DNA of 64,000 nt from Filimonas sp. Its GTDB lineage: Bacteria > Bacteroidota > Bacteroidia > Chitinophagales > Chitinophagaceae. Shown in pieces: positions 50,325 to 58,549 of this stretch. The position numbers were made by a program, and so were the translations under genes. The stretch spans positions 930,001-994,000 of the forward strand of contig JAFKHH010000011.1 of NCBI GenBank assembly GCA_017306865.1, read 5' to 3'. Position 1 is the first letter of the stretch. The number at the start of each line of letters is the position of its first letter. The notes under the pieces were generated by a model, which was not told where the DNA came from, did no database searches, and saw nothing but the letters and a program-made list of their open reading frames with translations.

Positions 50325-53300
50325 TTATACAGTTAACGCTACATTCACCTCTATATCTGTATTCTCCAGCAGGAAAGCCGCCATCTCTTCATTCATATTA
50401 AAACCACGGTCCAGTGTGTACATACTCACTTTCAGGTTTTCACGAGGCTCATAAATGTTGAAACGGATAGATGCCTTACCCGGGTTGTCCTTTATATTTT
50501 GTTCCATAAACAAAACAAACTGCTCAGAGATAGCGCCAGGGTGCGCTGTTATCTCCAGTTGCTTCGTCATTGTTTGCTTTACTGTTTCCAGCAGGTTAAT
50601 GGAACTTACCTTAAACTCATATTGATCCTGGTTGAACCGTTGTTTAAAGAAGCCCGTTACCATTACATTCTTACCCTTGTCCAGGTAATTCTGGAAACGC
50701 ATATAATCATCGCTCCACAGCGCAATTTCTGTTTTGCCGGTAAAGTCCTCTATCACCAGGATACCAAAGTTTCTACCTGTTTTGGTTACACGGTGTTGCC
50801 CATCGATCACCAGCCCTGCTATACGCATATCACGGCCATTGCGCGCAGCAGCTAATGTAACGGAGTCCTTTACTTCATTAAAGTCAGACAACTGCATGAT
50901 ACCATAGTGCTTCATTTCAAAACGGTAGTGGTCCAGCGGGTGGCCGCTGATAAACATACCCGTTACCTCTTTTTCAAAATCCAACTTTTCTGTCAGCCCC
51001 CATTCCTCGCACGTCGCTAATTTAGGAATAGGAATATCCTGCATTACACTATCACCAAAGAGGCTATTGTTTGCCTGGTTCTTGTTTGCCTGGAACTGGT
51101 TGCCAAAGTTTACAATACGTTCAAGGCCACTCTTTGTATCATCTTTTGGAATAAAGAAGTATTGTGCACGGTTCAGGTCAGGGAAACAGTCAAATGCACC
51201 AGAATACACCAAACTTTCCAGTGATTTTTTATTTACAGTACGCTGATTAATACGTTTAATAAAATCGAAAATATCAGCGAAAGGGCCATTCTGTCTTTCC
51301 TCTACAATGCTCTCGATTGCAGCCTCGCCTACACCCTTCAACCCACCAAAACCAAAACGGATCTCCCCTTTTTTGTTTACAGCGAAACCTTTTTTCGATT
51401 CGTTGATATCCGGGCCAAGTACTTTTAAGCCCATACGTTTACACTCTTCCATAAAGAAGGTGATCTTTTCTATATTACCCGCATGGTTCAGTACGCCCGC
51501 CATATATTCACTAGGGTAGTGAGCCTTCAGGTAAGCTGTCTGGTAAGCAACAAAGGCGTAACAGGTAGAATGCGATTTGTTAAACGCGTACTGTGCAAAC
51601 GCCTCCCAGTCAGTCCAGATCTTATCCAATTTATCTTCAGGATGCCCCTTGTCCGTAGCACCTTTAATGAACTGGGCCTTCATTTTATTCAGTACTGCGA
51701 TCTGTTTTTTACCCATTGCCTTACGCAGTACATCCGCATCCCCTTTACTAAACCCTGCCAGCTTTTGCGACAGCAACATCACCTGTTCCTGGTACACGGT
51801 AATACCATACGTATCTGAGAGGTATTCTTCCATGTCCGCCAGGTCATACGAAATCTCCTCGCGGCCATGTTTACGGTCAATAAAGTTCGGGATGTAAGCG
51901 ATCGGCCCCGGACGATACAAGGCGTTCATCGCAATAAGGTCAGCGAACTTATCCGGTTTCAGTTCGCGCAGGTATTTTTGCATACCCACACTTTCAAACT
52001 GGAACGTCGCATTGGTTTCACCCTTCTGGTATAGCTGGAATGTTTTTTCATCATCCAGCGGTATATTATCTATTTCAATCTCCCTGTCGTAGTTCTGTTT
52101 AATGAGGTCCAGCGTAGTCTTAATGATAGAAAGGGTTTTCAAACCCAGGAAGTCCATCTTAATTACACCCGCGTCCTCAATCACGCTACCTTCAATCTGC
52201 GTTACCCAAAGGTCAGAATCCCTTGCTGTAGCAACAGGGATCAACTCTGTTAAGTCCTTAGGAGCAATGATGATACCAGCGGCGTGGATACCCGTGTTAC
52301 GCACACTCCCTTCCAGTCGTTCCGCTTCACGTAGTACCTGCCCGCGTATATCGTCAGCACGGTGTATCTCGCGCAAGCGACGCACATTCTCCAAGTCTTC
52401 CGGGCCCAGGCCCTCTTTATCTTCCAGCGATTTTTCACCCTCTTTCGATGTAATCGGTGCATTCAGCACACGGCCCAGCTCTATACCCGGTTTGTCTGGA
52501 ACCATTTTAGCCAAAGCATTACTTTCCGGCAACGGAAGGTCAAGCGCACGGGCAACGTCCTTAATACTCATTTTGGCAGCCATCGTACCATATGTGATAA
52601 TCTGTGCCACCTGCGACTTGCCATACTTGTTCACCACATAGTCAATCACACGTTGCCTACCCTCATCGTCAAAGTCCGTATCAATATCGGGCATCGACTT
52701 ACGGTCCGGGTTAAGGAAACGTTCGAAAAGCAAATTATACTTGATCGGGTCAATATTCGTAATGCCGATGCAATAAGCCACCGCACTACCTGCGGCAGAT
52801 CCACGGCCCGGCCCTACAAATACGCCGAGGTCGCGCCCGGCTTTAATAAAGTCACTCACAATAAGGAAGTAACCCGCAAACCCCATCGTCTTGATGGTGA
52901 ATAATTCGAAATCGAGACGCTCGCGCACCTCCTCACCAATCTCCCCATAGCGCTGGCGTGCGCCCTCATACGTGAGGTAGTGGAGATAGTTCCACTGGTT
53001 AATATTGCTGTCATCTCCGGTCTGAAATTCCTTTGGAATCGGGAACGCCGGAAGCAGGATATCTTTCTTCAGGTTCAATACCTCTACACGATCCACGATC
53101 ATGTTGGTATTGTCGATCGACTCAGGTATGTCACTAAACAACTGCGACATTTCCGCCTGAGTCTTAAAATAGAACTGGTCATTCGGAAATTTAAAACGAC
53201 GGTTCTTGACCTGCAACTCATCGTTTACAAAGTCGTCAAAACCCGGTGTGCTCTGCTTTTCTCCCGTGTTGATACAAAGCAGGATATCATGGGCATTGGA

Positions 53301-53993
53301 GTCTTCCTTGTCTGTATAGTGGCTGTCATTTGTTGCAATAACAGGCACATTGTATTTTTTAGAAAACTTCAGTAGTGTAAGGTTGATCAGCTCCTGTTCC
53401 TTGATGTTGTGGCGCTGTAACTCAATAAAAAAATCCTCTCCAAAAAGGTCCAGCCACCATTTAAACTCTTTCTCTGCAGCCTCTTCACCATCGTGGATAA
53501 TAGTTTGCGGTATATATGCACCTATACAGCAGGTAGTGGCGATCAGCCCCTCATGGTATTTTTCAATCAATGATTTATCAATACGCGGGTACTTGCTATA
53601 CATACCCTCAATAAAGCCCAGCGAAGTCAGTTTGATCAGGTTTTGATAGCCCTGTTTATTCTTTGCCAGCAATACCTGGTGGTAACGCTCATCCTTTACC
53701 TCTTTGCTAAAAGTCTTGCGATGGCGGTCTTCTACCACATAGAATTCGCATCCCACAATAGGCTTAACCACCGGCTCCGTAATATCCTTGCCATTGGCAT
53801 CTTTACCAACCACCTTGGTATTTTTCCACGCCTGGCTTACAAAGTCAAAAACACCGAACATGTTACCGTGGTCAGTGATTGCCAGCGCCGGCATATTGTT
53901 CTTCATCGCCTTCTTGTACAGCGCATCTATTGATGCCGCACCATCCAGCAAAGAGTATTGAGTATGAACGTGTAAATGTGAGAATACAGGCAT
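50325..53993 (-). CDS. dnaE: DNA polymerase III alpha subunit
   Basis: With the start at ATG 53993 the protein has 1222 residues. The N-terminal PHP domain begins FSHLHVHTQYSLLDG. The palm carries the catalytic Asp pair in MPDIDTDFDDEGR. The fingers/beta-binding region and tandem helix-hairpin-helix follow. An OB-fold is seen near the C-terminus around NVMVTGFFKQRF, and the DnaE C-terminal domain ends in NTDIEVNVALTV. It is the replicative polymerase subunit. A longer frame upstream (to 54032) adds an unlikely leader before PHP. It is monocistronic. Confidence 0.97.
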   Translation of the reverse strand: MPVFSHLHVHTQYSLLDGAASIDALYKKAMKNNMPALAITDHGNMFGVFDFVSQAWKNTKVVGKDANGKDITEPVVKPIVGCEFYVVEDRHRKTFSKEVKDERYHQVLLAKNKQGYQNLIKLTSLGFIEGMYSKYPRIDKSLIEKYHEGLIATTCCIGAYIPQTIIHDGEEAAEKEFKWWLDLFGEDFFIELQRHNIKEQELINLTLLKFSKKYNVPVIATNDSHYTDKEDSNAHDILLCINTGEKQSTPGFDDFVNDELQVKNRRFKFPNDQFYFKTQAEMSQLFSDIPESIDNTNMIVDRVEVLNLKKDILLPAFPIPKEFQTGDDSNINQWNYLHYLTYEGARQRYGEIGEEVRERLDFELFTIKTMGFAGYFLIVSDFIKAGRDLGVFVGPGRGSAAGSAVAYCIGITNIDPIKYNLLFERFLNPDRKSMPDIDTDFDDEGRQRVIDYVVNKYGKSQVAQIITYGTMAAKMSIKDVARALDLPLPESNALAKMVPDKPGIELGRVLNAPITSKEGEKSLEDKEGLGPEDLENVRRLREIHRADDIRGQVLREAERLEGSVRNTGIHAAGIIIAPKDLTELIPVATARDSDLWVTQIEGSVIEDAGVIKMDFLGLKTLSIIKTTLDLIKQNYDREIEIDNIPLDDEKTFQLYQKGETNATFQFESVGMQKYLRELKPDKFADLIAMNALYRPGPIAYIPNFIDRKHGREEISYDLADMEEYLSDTYGITVYQEQVMLLSQKLAGFSKGDADVLRKAMGKKQIAVLNKMKAQFIKGATDKGHPEDKLDKIWTDWEAFAQYAFNKSHSTCYAFVAYQTAYLKAHYPSEYMAGVLNHAGNIEKITFFMEECKRMGLKVLGPDINESKKGFAVNKKGEIRFGFGGLKGVGEAAIESIVEERQNGPFADIFDFIKRINQRTVNKKSLESLVYSGAFDCFPDLNRAQYFFIPKDDTKSGLERIVNFGNQFQANKNQANNSLFGDSVMQDIPIPKLATCEEWGLTEKLDFEKEVTGMFISGHPLDHYRFEMKHYGIMQLSDFNEVKDSVTLAAARNGRDMRIAGLVIDGQHRVTKTGRNFGILVIEDFTGKTEIALWSDDYMRFQNYLDKGKNVMVTGFFKQRFNQDQYEFKVSSINLLETVKQTMTKQLEITAHPGAISEQFVLFMEQNIKDNPGKASIRFNIYEPRENLKVSMYTLDRGFNMNEEMAAFLLENTDIEVNVALTV

Positions 53994-54017
53994 AATTTGA
54001 ACGCGGGTTATTCTGAG

Positions 54018-54099
54018 TTTCAGGAGTTTCAACGTTTCATTGTTTCAAAAACATACACAAGCCAGATGAAACAATGAAACCCGTAAACTTATTGAAACT
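54018..54099. repeat. TTTCAACGTTTCATTG word hairpin
   Basis: AGTTTCAACGTTTCATTGTT (54025-54044) pairs imperfectly with GAAACAATGAAACCCGTAAA and TTGAAACT (54068-54099). It lies upstream of dnaE in the divergent region. Confidence 0.6.
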
Positions 54100-54238
54100 G
54101 ATAATGGTAATCGGCAAATTTCGTAAATAAACCCCCGCTCACAAAGCCACGTTATCCACATCCATGCAGAATTTAACAAAGTGCTAAAAGTTATGCATGT
54201 CAGTTGGTGGTAAAAGCCTTGTCCTTTATCTTGCGCCA

Positions 54239-54964
54239 ATGTTATCATTGAGTATTAAAAAGTTAGTGTGCGCCTGCTTTACACTTGCCGCTTTTGCAAG
54301 CTGCAAGAGCATTAAAAATGTGGGCTCAAAGGATAACTCTACCGCAAAAAAAAGCACACCGGCTAAAAAATCGAACAGCAAAGACGTAAAGTTTATTGAT
54401 GGTATAGCCGTTACGCCGGGCAATGTGGTTACCTCTAAGCACAACGCCAGCACCGGTAAAACCGAGGCGCAGCGCAAAGAAGAAAAAGCGTACTACACGG
54501 CACAGGCAAATAATCTCACAAATTTTAATATAGAAAAAGCCGACTGGCTTCAGTTGAAATACGCAATCGTACTGGATGCGTCCGTAGAAAAAATGACAAA
54601 TCTTGGCCTGTTGCGCGCTATTGACTACTGGTGGGGTACACGCTATTGCCTCGGCGGCAGCACTACCAACTGCGTAGACTGTTCAGCATTTACACTTGCT
54701 GTAATGCGTGACGTGTATAATGTGCCTTTGGCACGTACAGCACAAGAGCAGTATAACAACAGCGACCGTGTAGAAGTAGAAGACCTGAAAGAAGGCGACC
54801 TCGTCTTTTTCCATACCTCTGGCCGCAGCATATCTCACGTAGGCATTTACGTGATCAACAACAAATTTGTACACGCAGCCACCAGCGGTGGTGTAATGGT
54901 AAGCGATCTCAACGACAAGTACTGGCAGGCACGTTATAAAGGTGCCGGAAGAGTGATTAAATGA
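54239..54964 (+). CDS. NlpC/P60 cell-wall hydrolase lipoprotein
   Basis: With the start at ATG 54239 the protein has 241 residues and a lipoprotein signal ending AAFASC (C22). A Lys/Ser-rich linker follows, then an NlpC/P60 domain with catalytic Cys in NCVDCSAFT, His in ISHVGIYV and a further polar residue in KFVHAATSGGV. It cleaves gamma-D-glutamyl-diaminopimelate bonds in peptidoglycan. A TATCTTGC promoter-like element lies just before the start. An ATG at 54197 would place the signal peptide internally. Confidence 0.93.
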   Translation: MLSLSIKKLVCACFTLAAFASCKSIKNVGSKDNSTAKKSTPAKKSNSKDVKFIDGIAVTPGNVVTSKHNASTGKTEAQRKEEKAYYTAQANNLTNFNIEKADWLQLKYAIVLDASVEKMTNLGLLRAIDYWWGTRYCLGGSTTNCVDCSAFTLAVMRDVYNVPLARTAQEQYNNSDRVEVEDLKEGDLVFFHTSGRSISHVGIYVINNKFVHAATSGGVMVSDLNDKYWQARYKGAGRVIK

Positions 54965-55145
54965 GATAACGAAAAGTACGAAGTACGAAATTCTATTATC
55001 CCATAAAATTTTAATTGTCCGGGCAGATGATCTGCTATTGAGCAATTGTTGCGTCGCACACTTCAGCGTCCCGCTCACTCTTCAGCTTATTCCGGTAACG
55101 TTCATTCACTACTGACTCCTCACCACCCACCACAAAAAACTCTCT
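54965..55145. repeat. Intergenic words including an 18-bp long-range inverted match
   Basis: GTTGCGTCGCACACTTCA (55048-55065) is the exact reverse complement of 30551-30568. AAAGTACGAAGTACGAAATT (54972-54991) resembles a block at 23289. ACTACTGACTCCTCACCACC (55111-55130) belongs to the ACTGACNACTCACT words. Confidence 0.65.
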
Positions 55146-55153
55146 TATCTTTG
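55146..55153 (+). promoter_or_regulatory. -7 element TATCTTTG adjacent to the start codon
   Basis: An exact TAnnTTTG match lies one base before ATG 55155 and four before ATG 55158. A transcript starting 5-7 bases later would favour the in-frame ATG at 55167. Confidence 0.5.
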
Positions 55154-55154
55154 C

Positions 55155-55787
55155 ATGATGAGAAGTATGTTAAAAGTGTGCATACTGCTTTTGCTTTGCA
55201 GCCAAAGTGTATGCGCCCAGGAAGGAAAAGATAAATGGGTGGAAAGACGGACAACAGCAGATGGCGATAAAATATATGTGCGGCGTTCCAAAGAAAATAA
55301 CTTGTATGATGTGCGGATAGAGGCGGATTTGCCCGGAACGATCGGAACGCTCTATTCAGTACTGAAAGAGGTAGATAAATTTCCTCAATGGGCATACGGT
55401 GTAAAGACAGCAAGGATCGTAACATGGAAAGGCAGCAACGGCCTTGTATATTATGCCGAATACAGTGTACCCTGGCCACTGAGCAACAGAGATGAATATG
55501 CAGAAGTGAAATTTACAATTGACACTACAGTTAAGCACATCGCAACAGTAATTACCACTACGCAAAAAGATTATGCGCCTGAAAAAAAGGGACTCGTGCG
55601 CTTAACGCGAAGTAAAAGTGTTTGGGAAATAGCAACCATAGCACCTAACAAAATTCATCTTTCTTATATATTGGAAATAGACCCCGGCGGCTCAATCCCA
55701 TCGTGGATCATCAACCTCTTTATTACTAAAGCACCTGCAGATACATTCAAGCAATTGAGAAAGCGAATGATTGAGAAGAGCAAATAG
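55155..55787 (+). CDS. Secreted START-domain protein
   Basis: This protein has up to 210 residues and a signal peptide (CILLLLCSQSVCAQ). The mature part is one START/SRPBCC-type lipid-binding fold: VERRTTADGDKIYVRRS, then LPGTIGTLYSVLKEVDKFPQ, then WPLSNRDEYAE and SYILEIDPGGSIPSWIINL at the end. Family members bind hydrophobic ligands. The true start may be 55155, 55158 or 55167, since the promoter -7 element immediately precedes the first ATG. Confidence 0.9.
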   Translation: MMRSMLKVCILLLLCSQSVCAQEGKDKWVERRTTADGDKIYVRRSKENNLYDVRIEADLPGTIGTLYSVLKEVDKFPQWAYGVKTARIVTWKGSNGLVYYAEYSVPWPLSNRDEYAEVKFTIDTTVKHIATVITTTQKDYAPEKKGLVRLTRSKSVWEIATIAPNKIHLSYILEIDPGGSIPSWIINLFITKAPADTFKQLRKRMIEKSK

Positions 55788-56267
55788 TACTTGTTGATAA
55801 AAGTTGTTGTCCTAATGTGTACCCTAATCTTTGCTATTCATCTAGCTGTTACTATAGCAACTAAGTAATGAGCTATTTAGGAACGTGCTACACAGGGGGA
55901 GGCGTGGGCAAGGCAAAACGCGCGGAGCGGTCGGGTTTGCCTTGAATTTTCTTTGGTTACTTTCTTTTTTTCAAGAAAAAGAAAGTAACACGTAAGTCAT
56001 GCTATAACAAGACATCTTTAGTAATTAAACGTCGATCAAGCACATTTTGTAGAAATGTTATAGCCACTGCATTCTTCATTCGTCACCGTTAAACTTTGCC
56101 CTTGCCTCTGCAATACAGTTTAGCTGAATTTTCTCCCCAGTCATACAGGATATTAGCCATGTGTCAAAATGATCATCAGATGGTATGATAAAAGATTATA
56201 TTGTATAACTTTTAGCGTAGACAACCAAAATCTACACTCACAAATTCATACAACTAACTGAACCGTT
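55788..56267. other. 480-base gene-free region with a GTTAC-hairpin element
   Basis: No gene is evident. 55931-55989 is a reverse-orientation copy of the GTTAC element at 5671. Just before it, CAAGGCAAA/TTTGCCTTG (about 55909-55934) forms another hairpin around a GC-rich loop. The remaining part upstream of the hydrolase gene shows nothing distinctive. Confidence 0.55.
55931..55989 (-). repeat. GTTAC-hairpin dispersed element, copy 2
   Basis: GTTACTTTCTTTTT (55956-55969) pairs perfectly with AAAAAGAAAGTAAC (55976-55989). Preceded by GCCTTGAATTTTCTTTG, it is the reverse of the CCAAAAAAATCAAGGC tail of copy 1. Confidence 0.7.
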
Positions 56268-57905
56268 ATGCGAAAACCTTTTTTGCTGTCAATAGCACTC
56301 TACCTGTGCACATCCATTATTGCCCAGCCCCATGCAGATAAAGAACAGACTAAGCGCATAGATGAAATCTTTGCCCGGTACGAAGCTGCAAATCCCGGTT
56401 GCCAGTTCTCCATCAGCAAAAATGATGAAATCATCTATTCTAAAGTATGGGGGAAAGCTGACCTGGAAAATGATGTACCGTTAACGACCAGTTCGCTTAT
56501 AGAAGCAGGTTCTGTTTCCAAACAATTTACCGCAGCAGCCATTCTTTTGCTGGAACAACAGGGTAAATTATCGCTGGAAGATGATATACGTAAATACCTG
56601 CCGGAAATCAAAGATTATAGCACAGTTATCAGGATTAAACATCTTATACATCATACCAGTGGCCTTAAAGACTGGGGAAGTGTTGCAGGCTTAACCGGGT
56701 GGCCGCGCGGCACCAAAGCGTACAATAATAATGATGCACTGGAAATAATATCCCATCAAAAGACATTAAACAATATACCCGGAGAAGAGTTTATCTATAG
56801 TAATTCCAATTATAACCTGCTCGCCATTATAGTACAACGTACGAGCGGTATTAGCCTGGCAGAATTTACAACGCAATATATCTTCATTCCTGCGGGAATG
56901 ACGCATACACAATGGCGCGACAACTACAAGCGCGTTGTTCCCAACAGGTCTGTAGCGTATGAAAAAAAATCCACAGGCTATGAAACAGATATGCCAAACG
57001 AAGATGTATATGGTAATGGCGGTTTGCTGACAACCACGGAAGATCTGTTAAAATGGAATTCGTTTTATTTTTCAGGAAAATTCGGAAACCCCTCCTTAGT
57101 ATCTAAGCAGATTGCATTGGATGCATTTAATAATGGCGTTACTAATTACTACGGTGCAGGGTTGTTTATACAAACACAAAATGGCCACAAAGTGATCCGG
57201 CACAGCGGAGCAACAGGAAGTTACAGGTGTTATCTCGCATACTATCCTGAACAGAAATTGTCTATTGCATGGTTAAGCAATACTTCACAGTACGATACGG
57301 CACGCTATAATGTAGTAAGTGCTGTAGAAAACTTACTGGCACCACGTACACCAGGCTTTCGTCCCGCTAAAAAAGAAGCAGATGCAGTAGTACAGTTAAC
57401 AGCAGCGCAGATAAAACCATTGGAAGGATGGTACAGGCAAAACAAATCCGGTGCAGCTATGCTTATACAGGTAAAAGGAGACGAACTACAGGCTGATGGC
57501 AGGAAATTAGTTCCTGTAAATGATACACGGTTTACAGGCGGGAACTTTACTTTTATTTTTGACAAAGGAAAAGGGATGATTACCACGAATGAAGACAAGG
57601 ATACAATTGTATATACTGTAGCACCTCCTGCTAATCTTTCTGCAAATACGATTAAAGACTACCTGGGTAAATATTACTCAGAAGAAACAGAAACAGCCAT
57701 GACGCTGATACAAAAAGAAAATACATTACAAGTGTGGGTCAACAGCAATAACATTTTTACGCTGCGTCCAATGTATAAAGATGGCTTTGCTATAAGCAAT
57801 ATAGGCGGCACACTCTATTTCGAACGAGATGCAAAAGGAAATATTACAGGCATGAAAATAAGTATAGCAAGAGCAAGGAATGTAGCGTTTGAGAAAGTGA
57901 AGTAA
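56268..57905 (+). CDS. Secreted serine beta-lactamase-like hydrolase 1
   Basis: This 545-residue protein has a signal peptide (PFLLSIALYLCTSIIAQ). The class C/PBP-like domain has S82-V-S-K85, Y177-S-N179 and H312-S-G314, matching the SxxK, YxN and HxG motifs. A C-terminal domain of about 180 residues (VQLTAAQIKPLEGWYRQ onward) resembles the beta-sandwich extensions of such hydrolases. Substrate may be a D-Ala peptide, ester or amide. It is the first of three consecutive genes of this type, all plus strand. Confidence 0.92.
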   Translation: MRKPFLLSIALYLCTSIIAQPHADKEQTKRIDEIFARYEAANPGCQFSISKNDEIIYSKVWGKADLENDVPLTTSSLIEAGSVSKQFTAAAILLLEQQGKLSLEDDIRKYLPEIKDYSTVIRIKHLIHHTSGLKDWGSVAGLTGWPRGTKAYNNNDALEIISHQKTLNNIPGEEFIYSNSNYNLLAIIVQRTSGISLAEFTTQYIFIPAGMTHTQWRDNYKRVVPNRSVAYEKKSTGYETDMPNEDVYGNGGLLTTTEDLLKWNSFYFSGKFGNPSLVSKQIALDAFNNGVTNYYGAGLFIQTQNGHKVIRHSGATGSYRCYLAYYPEQKLSIAWLSNTSQYDTARYNVVSAVENLLAPRTPGFRPAKKEADAVVQLTAAQIKPLEGWYRQNKSGAAMLIQVKGDELQADGRKLVPVNDTRFTGGNFTFIFDKGKGMITTNEDKDTIVYTVAPPANLSANTIKDYLGKYYSEETETAMTLIQKENTLQVWVNSNNIFTLRPMYKDGFAISNIGGTLYFERDAKGNITGMKISIARARNVAFEKVK

Positions 57906-58549
57906 AAAATCTAAAGAGAATTAGTGTTATTTGCCGCGGCGCGTGTCCTCACGCGCCGCTCGCTAAACCTGACAGGTCTTTAAGACCTGTCAGGTTTTTA
58001 TAAAGAGCCGCAAAGCGGCTTTCCTATGTGATCTATGCTCCCTCGAGTGAATCGAACATAGCTATTATTTAATAGACCTAAACCTATCCTATGTCCCTTA
58101 TGTCTCTATGTGGTGAAAAAAATCGCTTCGATCTTTTTTCCTCACGCGCCACTCGCTAACCCTGACAGGTCTTTAAGACCTGTCAGGGTTTTATAAAGAA
58201 CCGCTTTGCGGCTCTCCTATGTGATCTATGCTTCCTCGAGTGAATCGAACATAGCTATTATTTAATAGACCTAAACCTATCCTATGTGTCTATGTCCCTT
58301 ATGTCTCTATGTGGTGAAAAAAATCGCTTCGATCTTTTTTCCTCACGCGCCACTCGCTAAACCTGACAGGTTTTTACAGTCAATCCAACCATACAACAAT
58401 TAAACAATGCAACACCAATTCCTCACTTTAGGAAAAGTTTAGCAGCTATAACACATCCGTCGATGTTGGCTTTTTTTTAACGCAGCGCGGGCCACAAACA
58501 AGGCAGCGCGTAACAAGACGCAACTGTCATTGTCCTCAAATTCAAAACA
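57906..58549. repeat. Tandem repeat island of 193/201-bp units
   Basis: No gene. GCGGCGCGTG-TCCT-CACGCGCCGC (57936-57959) opens the island. Unit 1 starts with CCTCACGCGCC at 57947, unit 2 at 58140, and a partial third unit at 58341-58377. Each full unit contains a CCTGACAGG/CCTGTCAGG palindrome, a GCCGC/GCGGC hairpin and an H-type element. AACAATTAAACAATGCAAC words (58396-58414) end the island. Confidence 0.88.
57947..58377 (+). repeat. Two near-identical tandem units plus partial third
   Basis: Unit boundaries at the motif CCTCACGCGCC are 57947, 58140 and 58341, giving lengths of 193 and 201 bases. The 8-base difference is one extra TCTATGTG-type word in unit 2. The two palindromes AAACCTGACAGG/CCTGTCAGGTTT (57965-57997) and AACCCTGACAGG/CCTGTCAGGGTT (58158-58190) differ by a compensated pair. 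Confidence 0.92.

Noticed and set aside
57947-58377. CRISPR array
   Set aside because: There are only two long near-identical units with no unique spacers between short repeats, and no cas genes.
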